From NCBI GenBank assembly GCA_040905665.1, contig JBBDRD010000011.1, positions 1-49,716 on the forward strand: a stretch of DNA of 49,716 bases. The letters are read 5' to 3'. Position 1 is the stretch's first letter. Each line of letters opens with the position of its first letter. The notes under the pieces were generated by a model, which saw nothing but the letters and a program-made list of their open reading frames with translations, was not told the origin of the DNA and did no database searches. The translations under genes were made by a program, and so were the position numbers. Below are positions 39,515 to 48,080 of this stretch, piece after piece. Source of the DNA: DASVCN01 sp040905665 (GTDB lineage Bacteria > Deinococcota > Deinococci > Deinococcales > Trueperaceae).

Positions 39515-40834
39515 ATGTCAGGTAAGCCGTCCTCACGGCAACACGTCTCAAGCCGGCGTCTCTCGCGCCGTGGGCTGCTCAAGCTGTGCGGCGCCGGACT
39601 CGTCTCGGGGCTCCTCGGGGGCAGCAAAACTCTCGCCCAGGCAAGCGCAGGAGGTGGCCGAACGCCTGGCGACGCCGAACGGTTGCGGATCGGTATGGTT
39701 CTCCCCGCCCGAAGTGGCGGAGTTCGCGTGGACCTGGACACGCAGGGACTCGCGGGCGAAGGAGCACGCAGGGGCGCGGTGATGGCCGAGGAGGATTACG
39801 GCCGCCCTACAGCAGAGGGAGCCCCTCTGGAAGTGCTTATCAGTAGCGCCCCCGACGCCGATGCCGCGTTTCGGGCCGGCCAAAGGCTGGCCGGAACCGA
39901 GGAGGTGTGCGCGCTGGTCGGCGGATTCGGCAAGGATCAGGCACTCGCGCTCAGCAAGCTGGCCGAGGAGCGCGAGATCCTCTTCATCAACATCGGCTCC
40001 GCCGACGATGAGTTGCGGGACGCGCGCTGCGAAAGCCACACCTTTCACGTCGAGGCCAGCGCGTCGATGTATCTCGATGCTTTGGTGGGTGCGCAAGCCG
40101 ATTCCGGCTCCCAAGGCTGGTTCCTGCTGCACGACAGCAGTGATGAGGGCCGGGCGCTCTACCGCCGCGCTCAAGGGAGCCTCGCGAGGTGGGGTGGCAG
40201 CGAGGTCGGTTCGATCGCTCTTGGAAGTCCCTCCGAGAACTTGCGAGCGCTCGAAGCGATCAGTCAGTCAGATGCCCAGATCGTGCTGCTGCTGCTCGAC
40301 TGGCGCGCGCAACTGGACTTCCTCGGCCATTACGAGGCCCAGGGCCTGTCTCAGATTGTTAGCGGCTTCCCCTACCCGGTAACGCAGACACGGGACTTCC
40401 TCGCCTCGCTCGTGCGCGCGGCGCCCAACAGCGGCGTCGCAGCTAGAATCTCGTTATGGGAGCCGGCCGGGGAGCCGGAGGCGATCGAGCTCGGCGAGCG
40501 CTTCGTGGCTCGCTGGGGACTACCCATTGATCCGCCTGCCTGGGCCGCCTACGTCTCGGTGGGGATGCTGGTCGAGGCCGTGCGCCGGTCGGGAACACTC
40601 CAGGGAGCGGCCCTCGCATCCGAACTGAAACGCTCCTCCGGCAGCATGAATCTCTTCAAGGAAGCCGGGACCTCCTTTCGGCCTAACGATCAGCAGTTGC
40701 GGCAATCGCTCTTCGTGGTGCGGCCCGATCCGCAAGCCCAGAACCTCCGCGAGATCGTGCAGGTGATCGACGAGTTGCCGCCGGAGCAAGCGTCGGCCGT
40801 GGGCGAGGCATCAGACGTAGAAACGGGTTGCTGA
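39515..40834 (+). CDS. Tat-type periplasmic binding protein (type 1 fold)
   Basis: 439 aa. The N-terminus SSRRLSRRGLLKLCGAGLVSGLL has a twin-arginine-like signal. The mature protein resembles branched-chain amino-acid/leucine-type binding proteins: RIGMVLPARSGG, EVCALVGGFGKDQALALSKLAEE, FLLHDSSDEGRALYRRA and WAAYVSVGMLVEAVRRSG. It has no ABC permease or ATPase next to it, but lies 17 bp after the MoxJ-like gene, so it belongs to the dehydrogenase cluster; similar orphan binding proteins accompany PQQ-dependent catabolic loci. It may bind the alcohol substrate or act as an assembly factor. The protein ends in a C-terminal Cys (VETGC), which is unusual. The tetra-haem cytochrome gene converges 19 bp downstream. 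Confidence 0.78.
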   Translation: MSGKPSSRQHVSSRRLSRRGLLKLCGAGLVSGLLGGSKTLAQASAGGGRTPGDAERLRIGMVLPARSGGVRVDLDTQGLAGEGARRGAVMAEEDYGRPTAEGAPLEVLISSAPDADAAFRAGQRLAGTEEVCALVGGFGKDQALALSKLAEEREILFINIGSADDELRDARCESHTFHVEASASMYLDALVGAQADSGSQGWFLLHDSSDEGRALYRRAQGSLARWGGSEVGSIALGSPSENLRALEAISQSDAQIVLLLLDWRAQLDFLGHYEAQGLSQIVSGFPYPVTQTRDFLASLVRAAPNSGVAARISLWEPAGEPEAIELGERFVARWGLPIDPPAWAAYVSVGMLVEAVRRSGTLQGAALASELKRSSGSMNLFKEAGTSFRPNDQQLRQSLFVVRPDPQAQNLREIVQVIDELPPEQASAVGEASDVETGC

Positions 40835-40853
40835 GATTGCCGCCCGCGCCCGA

Positions 40854-42632
40854 CTAGGGGGTGAGGCTGGACGCTCCGCCGTGATAGTTCTGCGCTTCGA
40901 ACACCGCCACCGGACCGTAATCGTTTCCCCAGGAAGTGCGGATGAAGGCTGCCAGCCCTGCCATCTCGGCAGTCGACAGAACTCTGTTGAACGACGGCAT
41001 GCCGTCGCCCCCCATCACGATTCGAGAGATGACGTACGGGGTGTCACGCAAGATTGGGTTTCCCTGCAGGGCGGGTCCCACGCCGCCGTAACCGATTCCA
41101 CCGTGACACACGGCGCAATAAGCTTCATACATCTCCTGACCAGAGGCCAGGTCGGCAGGTGGGGCCTCGGGTGGAGACGCGGTCGTTCTTTGCGAGGCTA
41201 CCTGGTCGGCAGTCACTTCGCCAAAACCGTTGCCCCAGGCGACACGCTCATGCGTGGCAATTGCAGCGATCTGGTCATCGCTTAGTCGATTTCCGAATGA
41301 TGGCATTGGGCCCACGCCATTCAGGACGCGGTCGAGCAGGAATTGGGCATCCTGCAAGCTGGCATTGCCTGCAAGCGGGGGGCCAACGCCGCCCTGCCCC
41401 TCGGGGCCATGGCATAGAGCACAGGAACGCCGATATTCCTGGGCGTTGATCGGGACTGGCGTGGTTGACGCCTGTAATGGAGTCGTGAGTACGCCGGTCT
41501 GCACCGTAGTTCGCGCATCGCCGCTACTGTCTTCCGACCCCTCTACCGGCGCGACCGAGGACGACTGCAGGTTGAGCGTTAACCTGCTCTCCTGCAACGG
41601 TAAGATTTCGACCGAGGCGATGGCGTTTCTGTAGCCCTCTTTGCCGGCTGTAACGGTATAACTGCCCGGCCGGAGGCCGCTCAGCTCGACGAGGCCAACT
41701 TGCGAGGCGTCGCCCGGTGAGACGAAGTGGACGAAGCGGTCGGGGCCCAGAATGCTCAGCCGTGCGTCGGAGGGGAAAACGACGGCTCGCAGCCTACCTG
41801 GGCTCTCCTGCGGTGGGCGGGTCTGCAAGGCCCGCACGGCCTCGACGGCTACTTGGCCGAAGCTATTGCCAAAGCTACTGCGAATGTAACTGGCGAGCAC
41901 GGCTATTCGTTCGGTTCGTAGCAAGCTCTCGAACGCCGGCATCCCCCCTTGGCCGTGCAATATCTTGCCGGCGACGTACTGCGGATCGCTCAGATTCTCG
42001 TTCTGCACCAGCGCCGGTCCAAAACCCCCACCCCCTTCCTCTCCATGGCAGCGGGCGCAAACGCGCCGATACAGGTGTTCTGCATCCTCGGCGCCGCGCC
42101 ACCACTCGGCGGTGAGACGTTCGGCAGCGCTTGCGGCAGCGTCGAGTTCATCGTCGCCGAATGAATCGTTGCCGAGCGAACCGTTGCCGAGCGAATCGTC
42201 GCCGGAATCAACTTCGTCGAGAGCATCCTGGGCGGCAAACTCATTACCCCAGGCGCCGCGCACGTACTCGCTCACGCGTACGACCTCTTCTTCCGAAAGC
42301 TTGTCGTGGAAGGGAGGCATTCCGTCGCGGCCTCGCAGGATGATGGCGGTCACGTAGTCATGGCGAGCGAGATTCCGGTTGCCGTCCAGCGCCGGACCGA
42401 TCCGTCCGCCGCCTTGCCGGCCATGACAGGCCGAGCAGGCGTCGACAAAGACCTCTTCGCCGTCCCGAATAGTGATGGTTGCGTCCGTTGCGGTTGCGTC
42501 CATGGCGGTTGCGTCCGTGGCGGTTTCATCCAGAGGAGCACCGTCGGATGTCTGATAGCCGAGCGAAGTCGCCAGCAGCAGCCCTAGGAAGAGGCAGAGT
42601 GCGAGCAAAGCGCCACGGGAGGCAGAACTCAT
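40854..42632 (-). CDS. Secreted four-haem cytochrome c with a central PEGA-like module
   Basis: 592 aa. A signal peptide (ALLALCLFLGLLLATSLG) precedes four class-I cytochrome domains with CSACH (66-70), CARCH (192-196), CALCH (404-408) and CAVCH (506-510). Each has a Met ligand candidate (GMPPF, GMPAF, PMPSF, GMPSF) and a shared tail AWGN/SFGN. A PEGA-like beta module (about 285-355, LSGLRPGSYTVTAGKEGYRNA) sits between domains 2 and 3. Low-complexity tracts DATAMDATATDAT (about 40-54) and SLGNGSLGNDSFGDDE (about 147-162) act as linkers. Domain 3 is the closest to the duplicated domains of the plus-strand cytochrome. It is convergent with the dehydrogenase cluster and probably serves the same electron path. 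CGGAGG precedes the chosen ATG. Confidence 0.86.
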   Translation of the reverse strand: MSSASRGALLALCLFLGLLLATSLGYQTSDGAPLDETATDATAMDATATDATITIRDGEEVFVDACSACHGRQGGGRIGPALDGNRNLARHDYVTAIILRGRDGMPPFHDKLSEEEVVRVSEYVRGAWGNEFAAQDALDEVDSGDDSLGNGSLGNDSFGDDELDAAASAAERLTAEWWRGAEDAEHLYRRVCARCHGEEGGGGFGPALVQNENLSDPQYVAGKILHGQGGMPAFESLLRTERIAVLASYIRSSFGNSFGQVAVEAVRALQTRPPQESPGRLRAVVFPSDARLSILGPDRFVHFVSPGDASQVGLVELSGLRPGSYTVTAGKEGYRNAIASVEILPLQESRLTLNLQSSSVAPVEGSEDSSGDARTTVQTGVLTTPLQASTTPVPINAQEYRRSCALCHGPEGQGGVGPPLAGNASLQDAQFLLDRVLNGVGPMPSFGNRLSDDQIAAIATHERVAWGNGFGEVTADQVASQRTTASPPEAPPADLASGQEMYEAYCAVCHGGIGYGGVGPALQGNPILRDTPYVISRIVMGGDGMPSFNRVLSTAEMAGLAAFIRTSWGNDYGPVAVFEAQNYHGGASSLTP

Positions 42633-42682
42633 CGCGCCTCCGGTAAACAACCTAGCCGTAACCAATCAGGCTGCTCAGCCGC

Positions 42683-42746
42683 CATGTCTTTCAGCCCCCA
42701 TGTCCTTCAGCACCCACGTCCTTCGGCACCCATGTCGTCAAGACTA
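42683..42746 (+). repeat. 16-bp tandem repeat upstream of the four-haem cytochrome gene
   Basis: CATGTCTTTCAGCCCC, CATGTCCTTCAGCACC and CACGTCCTTCGGCACC stand head to tail at exact 16-bp period, followed by a partial fourth copy CATGTCGTCAAG. The array begins 50 bp upstream of the minus-strand cytochrome start and about 180 bp upstream of the plus-strand lipoprotein. Position and period suggest regulator sites or a slippage array. No gene is seen in 42633-42924. Confidence 0.8.
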
Positions 42747-42924
42747 GACGCTCGTAGGGGAGTGTTCGATAGTCTCTGGCACGTTTGCCGCTCCTGCAAA
42801 CTGCCCGGGACGCGCCATCCATGAACGGGAATTGTGCCTGAGTTCGCCATTCTCTTGGCACATGCCCATGCACGATAAGTAGTGGCAATTTGGACGTCGC
42901 AATGTCGACGAAGGGGGAATTACG

Positions 42925-43389
42925 ATGAAAAACTGCTTTCTGCTGTTTTCGCTGGTAGCTTTGACGGTGGCGCTCGCCGCCTGTACTCCTGGGGCTGTGC
43001 AGCCCGACACCATCACGTATGGCTTGGACCCGCTGGAGGCTTCCGGGGTAAGCGGGACGGTGACGTTCGAGAAGATCTCGGATACCGAGACCGTGGTGAC
43101 AATTGATGTGGACGGCCTTCAAGCCGGCCAGATGTACCCCGCGCATATTCACGAGGGAGACCATCCGGATGGCGCGATCTACATCAGCCTCGAGATGGTC
43201 GACGGCGCCACGGGCATGAGCGTCACAACGGTGACGGAGACGGATGCCGGCGCTAGCGTCGACTACGATTATCTCGTCAACTACGACGGGTACGTCAATG
43301 TCCACGAGGTCGGCGGAACTCCGGTGCTCGCCACAGGCGAAACTGGAGCGGGTGGCAACGACGTCCAGATCGAACCTGCGGGGTTCTAG
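42925..43389 (+). CDS. CHRD-domain lipoprotein
   Basis: 154 aa. The N-terminus is a lipoprotein signal with lipobox LAAC and the modified Cys at residue 20. The CHRD domain is indicated by VSGTVTFEKI, GLQAGQMYPAHIHEGDHPDGAI with the AHIHEG core, and a final beta strand VNVHEVGG. CHRD domains are extracellular beta-sandwiches of unknown biochemical role, sometimes metal-linked. GAAGGGGGAATTAC supplies a ribosome binding site. It lies beside the cytochrome cluster on the divergent strand; whether it shares regulation is unknown. A long hairpin terminator follows. Confidence 0.83.
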   Translation: MKNCFLLFSLVALTVALAACTPGAVQPDTITYGLDPLEASGVSGTVTFEKISDTETVVTIDVDGLQAGQMYPAHIHEGDHPDGAIYISLEMVDGATGMSVTTVTETDAGASVDYDYLVNYDGYVNVHEVGGTPVLATGETGAGGNDVQIEPAGF

Positions 43390-43422
43390 CGAGCTGGGGC
43401 ACGTCCGTAATTCAGTACCGTC

Positions 43423-43456
43423 AAGGAGCGCCTGCCACCATTGGCCGGCGCTCCTT
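43423..43456. terminator. Bidirectional hairpin between the CHRD gene and aguB
   Basis: AAGGAGCGC (43423-43431) pairs with GCGCTCCTT (43448-43456), and an inner GCCA-CCAT-TGGC continues the stem after a small mismatch. It lies between two convergent genes. T-runs are short on both sides. Confidence 0.6.
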
Positions 43457-43558
43457 CATCGCTGCCTCGCATCCTCGTGTACGCCGAATCAGGAAGCCTG
43501 ACACCGTTCGCCTAGCACTTTTTGGAGTAACCCGGGGTCTAGCTTTCAGGGCACGGCA

Positions 43559-44521
43559 CTACTCCCCGCCGTCCGAAGTGAGCAGTTTGCGGTAAAGATC
43601 GGGCCGCCGATCTCGAAAGAAGCCGAAACCGGCACGAAAACGCCTTGCCCAGGAAAAATCGAGGTCGGCGTGGAGGACGTCCTCGCTCTCCTGGTCCGCT
43701 TCCACCAGCTTCTCACCTCGTGGATCGCAGATGAACGAAGAGCCGTAGAAGCTCGCCTCCCCTTCGCTCCCTATCCGATTGGAGGTGCCCAGGTAGCAGC
43801 AGTTGGAGACGGCATGGCCGATCATCACCCGCTGCCACATGTCGCGTGTGTCGAGTCCGCCCTCATCGGCGCCGCCTCCATCCAGGACGCCCCCGCTCCC
43901 GTCGAGTCCATCCGCCAACCCGCCCGCGTCTATCGGTTCGGAGCCGATTGCGGTGGGGTAGAGGAGGAGGTCGGCGCCTTGGAGCGCCATGATTCGGGCG
44001 GCTTCGGGGAACCACTGATCCCAACAGATCGCCACGCCGATATTCCCTAGCGAGGTGCGCCAGGTCTTGAAGCCGGTATCCCCAGGGTTGAAGTAGTACT
44101 TCTCCTCGTAACCCGGACCATCGGGGATATGACTCTTTCGGTAGACACCCAGCCGCGAGCCATCGGCATCGAACATCATCAAGCTGTTGTAGTACGCCTG
44201 ATTGGCCGACTCGAAAAACGACACCGGCAGCACCACGCCCAGTTCAAAGGCCAGCGCTCCGAAGCGCTCCAGGAAAGGGTGCGCATCGACCGGATGGGCC
44301 AGCTCGAACATCTCCTCGCGCTCGAGCTGCGGGAAGTAGAGATTCTCGAAGAGTTCCTGCAAAAGCACGATCTGGGCGCCTTCGGCGGCCGCGCGCCGCA
44401 CGAGCGCTTCCGCCCTGTCCAGGTTCTCTTCGAGACGATTCGAACAGACCATCTGGGTCACCGCGAGGCGAACGGTCCTCTGCTCACCCCGACCGTACTG
44501 AGCAGTAGCGTCAGGCGCCAC
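43559..44521 (-). CDS. aguB: N-carbamoylputrescine amidase with a Gly/Asp insertion
   Basis: 320 aa nitrilase-superfamily enzyme that converts N-carbamoylputrescine to putrescine. The catalytic triad is visible: Glu in VLLQELFEN, Lys in YRKSHIPDGPGYEEKYYF (first Lys), and Cys in VAICWDQWFPEAARI. The family normally reads AIGSEP...DSRDHWQRVM; here a roughly 20-residue tract GGLADGLDGSGGVLDGGGAD is inserted after AIGSEPIDA, before DTRDMWQRVM. The start is a GTG inside the end of aguA (11-bp overlap) preceded by GGGGAAGG. It forms an operon with aguA. Everything needed for catalysis is kept, so the insert presumably loops out. Confidence 0.92.
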   Translation of the reverse strand: MAPDATAQYGRGEQRTVRLAVTQMVCSNRLEENLDRAEALVRRAAAEGAQIVLLQELFENLYFPQLEREEMFELAHPVDAHPFLERFGALAFELGVVLPVSFFESANQAYYNSLMMFDADGSRLGVYRKSHIPDGPGYEEKYYFNPGDTGFKTWRTSLGNIGVAICWDQWFPEAARIMALQGADLLLYPTAIGSEPIDAGGLADGLDGSGGVLDGGGADEGGLDTRDMWQRVMIGHAVSNCCYLGTSNRIGSEGEASFYGSSFICDPRGEKLVEADQESEDVLHADLDFSWARRFRAGFGFFRDRRPDLYRKLLTSDGGE

Positions 44522-45581
44522 GCGCCACCTTCCCCGCCGGTTGCTGCTGGGTTATGCAGTGAAAGGCTCCGCCGCCTGTGATGAGCCCCTGTGCGTCGAG
44601 TCCGATCACCTCACGTCCTGGGAAACAGCGCCGGATGATCTCGAGCGCCCGCTCGTCGTTTTCGTCCTCGTAGGTTGGTACGGCCACGAAGCCGTTGCCG
44701 ATGTAGAAGTTGGCGTAGGTGAGGGGCAACCGCTTGCCGTCCAACCGAGGCTTCTTCGCGGGCATTGGCAACTCGACTATCTCGAACGGCTCGCCCTCGT
44801 GGTCTCGCATGTTCTGCAAAAGCTGAAAGTTGCGGTGCAGGGTGGCGTAGTTCGCGTCGTTCTCGTCCTCTTCCACGGCGCACAGCACGGTACGGTCATC
44901 GGCAAAACGGATGATGGTGTCGATGTGGCCGTCGGTATGATCATCGACCATTCCGCCCTCGAGCCAACAGACGTGCTTCACGCCCAGTTGATCGTGCAGC
45001 AGATGCTCGTATTCGTTCTGAGTCATCTCCGGGTTGCGGTGCTGAGACAGCAGGCAAGAGCGAGTGGTGAGGCATACGCCCTTGCTGTTCAGTTCGAGAG
45101 CCCCGCCCTCCAGCACTACCGGCACCTCGAAGCGCCGCATCCCCAGGGTGCAAGCGACGCTCAAAGGGGCCGTGTCGTCATCCTCCCAGGGCTCATACTT
45201 CTCGCCCCAGGCGTTGAAGATCCAGTCTGTGAGGGCCACTTCGCCGGCCTCGTTGCGCACGAACAGTGGGCCATTGTCGCGGAACCAGGCGTCGTTGAGC
45301 GGCACTCGGTGGAAGCGCAGGCGCGCCATATCCGCTCCTGCCTCAGCCAGCCTGTCGCGGGCGTCGGCCTCGCTCTCCTCGTCGCGCACGTTGAGCCATA
45401 CCGGTTCGAAACGGGCGATAGTGGCCACCAGGTCGGTAACATTGGCCCGCACCGGTTCGAGATACCCCTCCCACAGCACGTTATCGAATGGCCAGGAGAC
45501 CCAGGTCGCCTCGTGTCTCTCCCACTCGGGCGGCATGCGAAAGCCAAGTGCGGTGGGACTCTTTGACGGTTCTAGGTTCAT
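44511..45581 (-). CDS. aguA: Agmatine deiminase
   Basis: 356 aa. It hydrolyses agmatine to N-carbamoylputrescine and ammonia. Family landmarks are PPEWERHEATWVSWP at the N-terminus, WFRDNGPLFV, GGALELNSKGVCLTT, the acidic/His centre GGMVDDHTDGHIDTIIRF, and the catalytic Cys in GGGAFHCITQQQP at the C-terminus. I start at 45581 (MNLEPSKSP), where GAGGAG lies about 10 nt upstream; the longer frame to 45635 has no site. Cytoplasmic. It is divergent from speA, which makes its substrate, and overlaps aguB. Confidence 0.94.
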   Translation of the reverse strand: MNLEPSKSPTALGFRMPPEWERHEATWVSWPFDNVLWEGYLEPVRANVTDLVATIARFEPVWLNVRDEESEADARDRLAEAGADMARLRFHRVPLNDAWFRDNGPLFVRNEAGEVALTDWIFNAWGEKYEPWEDDDTAPLSVACTLGMRRFEVPVVLEGGALELNSKGVCLTTRSCLLSQHRNPEMTQNEYEHLLHDQLGVKHVCWLEGGMVDDHTDGHIDTIIRFADDRTVLCAVEEDENDANYATLHRNFQLLQNMRDHEGEPFEIVELPMPAKKPRLDGKRLPLTYANFYIGNGFVAVPTYEDENDERALEIIRRCFPGREVIGLDAQGLITGGGAFHCITQQQPAGKVARGA

Positions 45582-45726
45582 GGCGCAGCAACTCCTCGTC
45601 GGTGGTCCTGGCACTCCCCGGTCCTGTCGGCCCAAGACGTACCTGCCAGGGGAAATATGCTACATTACCTCCGTTTTTTCTGTCGCCTGGCCCCGTAGTC
45701 AGGCGCGCCAACAAGAGGAGAACTCA

Positions 45727-47640
45727 TTGGTCACCAAAGCAACTCCCGCCCCGTTCCGGCAATCCGAGTTGGACGACATGTATCACCTCTCCAACTGGAG
45801 CAGTGGTTATTTCCGGGTGGGCGCCGGCGGTAATCTTGATGTGACTATAGGCGGTGAAAGCGTCCCCTTACCGCAGATCGTGGACGAGCTGCGCAGCGAA
45901 GGTCGTACTTTGCCGGTCGTTTTGCGCTTCCCGCAGATAATCGAGGACCGCCTCGAGAGAATCAATAAGGTTTTCGAGCAGGCGATCGGCGAGTCGGGCT
46001 ACCGCGGTCACTATCAGGGCGTGTTTCCTATCAAGGTGAACCAGCGGCGGATAGTCGTGGAGACGGTCGCCGAGTACGGGGCCAAATTCAAGACCGGACT
46101 GGAAGCCGGTTCCAAGGCGGAGCTGGCGCTCATCTTGGTGCAGGACATCCACAAGGACGCCCTCATCCAGTGCAACGGCTTCAAGGACGATGACTTCGTG
46201 CGGCTGGCGCTGTGGGGCCGCAAGCTGGGCAAGAACGTAATCATCACGCTCGAGAAGCACGCCGAGCTGGAGCGGGTTCTCCGCATCAGCAACGAGATGG
46301 GTGTTCGCCCCGCCATCGGCGCACGATTCAAGCTCCACGCCAAGGGCGCCGGTCAATGGGAGGCGTCAGGCGGCGATGACGCCAAGTTCGGCCTCACCTC
46401 TGCGGAGCTGATCGATGTCGCAAATCGACTAAAAGCACAGGGGCTGGGCGATGCGCTCGTCATGCTCCACTGCCACGTGGGCTCGCAACTCACCGACATC
46501 AGGCGCATTCGAGTGGCGGTACGCGAGGCCGCCCAAACCTACGTCGATCTGCAGAAGCTGGGCACGGGCGTGAAGTTCCTCAACGTGGGGGGTGGCCTGG
46601 CCGTCGACTACGATGGTTCGAAGACGAGTTTCTACGTGAGCGGCAACTACGGCCTGCAGGAGTACGCCGATACGGTGGTTTACGCGCTGATGGAGGCTTG
46701 CGATGACTCGGGGGCGCCCCACCCGGTGATCGTGACGGAATCGGGCCGCGCCTTGACGGCGCATCATGCGGTGCTGGTGATTCCGGTGATCGACGCCATC
46801 GGCCCTACGCTCAACTCCGTCGAACTGCCGCCCCTCGAAGGCGAGATTCACACCCTCGTGCGTGACATGCGTGAGCTGCTCGACGACATAACCCTCAAGA
46901 CCTACCGGGAGGTCTACAACGAGGCGGTCTCCAACAAGGAGACGATGCACAACCTCTTCGACCTGGGCTACCTCACGCTGCTCGAGCGCGCCCACATCGA
47001 AAACCTCTACTACCGCATCCTCAAGCGTGTGTCGCGTGTCATCGAGTCGCTCGATTACGTCCCCGAGGAGTTCGAGACGCTGCCGAGGGTGCTGGCCGAC
47101 AAGTACGTCTGCAACTTCAGCCTCTTCCAGAGCCTGCCCGACGCCTGGGCAATTCAAGCAATGTTCCCCATCATCCCGCTCCACCGGCTGGACGAGCGGC
47201 CCGATCGCAACGGCACCCTGGTGGACATAACCTGCGATTCCGACGGCAAGATCGATAAGTTCATCGACCTGCGCGACGTCAAGAACGTCCTACCGGTGCA
47301 TACCCTGCGCTCGGGCGAACCTTACTACCTGGGCATTTTCCTAACCGGCGCCTACCAGGACGTGCTGGGCAACTCGCACAACCTGTTCGGCCGGGTGAAC
47401 GAGGCCCATGTGCGACTCGAGGAGGGCGGCTGGCGGCTCGAGCGCTTCGTCAATGGGCAAAAGGCCCGACGTGTCATCGAAAACATGGGTTACGAGGCCC
47501 CCGATCTGCACCGCTGGCTGCAGGAGACCATCAACGAGGCCGGCAAGGGCCACTCCCTCCCGCAAGAGGAGGCCGAGAAGTTGATGGCCCTCTACGACTC
47601 GGAGCTGGTGGGATACACCTACCTGGAAGAGGTGGGCTGA
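45727..47640 (+). CDS. speA: Biosynthetic arginine decarboxylase
   Basis: 637 aa, the usual SpeA length. It is a PLP enzyme producing agmatine from arginine. The PLP lysine is in YQGVFPIKVNQRRIVVE, followed by the glycine/His barrel motifs (MLHCHVGSQLTDIRRI, FLNVGGGLAVDYDGS) and a C-terminal beta domain ending GYTYLEEVG. I choose the TTG at 45727 because AGAGGAG lies 6 nt upstream; the frame stays open far upstream to 45064 but there it is only the antisense of aguA. Next in-frame ATG (MYHLSNW) would cut conserved residues close. With divergent aguA-aguB it completes arginine-agmatine-putrescine. The 145-bp spacer holds TATGCT/TACATT but no full promoter. Confidence 0.93.
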   Translation: MVTKATPAPFRQSELDDMYHLSNWSSGYFRVGAGGNLDVTIGGESVPLPQIVDELRSEGRTLPVVLRFPQIIEDRLERINKVFEQAIGESGYRGHYQGVFPIKVNQRRIVVETVAEYGAKFKTGLEAGSKAELALILVQDIHKDALIQCNGFKDDDFVRLALWGRKLGKNVIITLEKHAELERVLRISNEMGVRPAIGARFKLHAKGAGQWEASGGDDAKFGLTSAELIDVANRLKAQGLGDALVMLHCHVGSQLTDIRRIRVAVREAAQTYVDLQKLGTGVKFLNVGGGLAVDYDGSKTSFYVSGNYGLQEYADTVVYALMEACDDSGAPHPVIVTESGRALTAHHAVLVIPVIDAIGPTLNSVELPPLEGEIHTLVRDMRELLDDITLKTYREVYNEAVSNKETMHNLFDLGYLTLLERAHIENLYYRILKRVSRVIESLDYVPEEFETLPRVLADKYVCNFSLFQSLPDAWAIQAMFPIIPLHRLDERPDRNGTLVDITCDSDGKIDKFIDLRDVKNVLPVHTLRSGEPYYLGIFLTGAYQDVLGNSHNLFGRVNEAHVRLEEGGWRLERFVNGQKARRVIENMGYEAPDLHRWLQETINEAGKGHSLPQEEAEKLMALYDSELVGYTYLEEVG

Positions 47641-47733
47641 GGGGCGCCAGCGCAGCAAGCGCGCGGCTGTATTCGCTACTGCGACGCGGTGGAGCTGTTG
47701 TCTCGGAAGGATAGTCGGGACTTTTGATTTCTG

Positions 47734-48069
47734 CTATGGGAGAAGGTCGAGTGCTGCGACGAGTCCGCGGTTCAGGTTCCGCATGATTTCGTCGGGGAGA
47801 AAGCCGATACACTCACCGAATTTCCGCCTATCGAGGGTCGTGACCTGGTGACAGAGAGCCACGGAGAGCTGCTCTAGGCCTCCCTCCCCGGCTGCGATCG
47901 GGATCGCGCTGGGACCCCGCTCCGCTTGCCGGGTCGAGGTGGTGAGGGGAACGATCACCACGCTGCGCCAGGATGGGATCTGGTTAAGGCTGTCGTGCGA
48001 AACGACGATGACGGGCCGGCGACCTCGTTGCTCGCTGCCGGAACGGGGCCGGAGATCGGCCCAGTACAC
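47734..48069 (-). CDS. MazF/PemK-family toxin, possibly with a lost start codon
   Basis: 111 aa as drawn from a GTG. The CcdB/PemK fold is clear: YWADLRPRSGSEQRGRRPVIVVSHDSLN in two parts, VVIVPLTTS, and LSVALCHQVTTLDRRKF, where the usual catalytic Arg/Thr region lies. MazF enzymes are sequence-specific mRNA endonucleases. Homologues begin M-RRGEVYWADL. Here the codons RRGE are present upstream of the GTG but the expected start codon is TTA, overlapping the antitoxin stop as TTAA. An AGGAG sits only 2 nt before the GTG. Either the protein starts at GTG, lacking the first strand residues, or the toxin start was mutated. Confidence 0.8.
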   Translation of the reverse strand: MYWADLRPRSGSEQRGRRPVIVVSHDSLNQIPSWRSVVIVPLTTSTRQAERGPSAIPIAAGEGGLEQLSVALCHQVTTLDRRKFGECIGFLPDEIMRNLNRGLVAALDLLP

Positions 48070-48080
48070 CTCTCCTCGTC

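Noticed and set aside
42683..42746. CRISPR array
   Set aside because: Units are contiguous 16-mers without spacers and there are no cas genes.
45064..45726. 221-residue N-terminal extension of speA in one open frame
   Set aside because: It is the antisense of aguA on GC-rich DNA; the ribosome binding site and normal SpeA length support a start at 45727.
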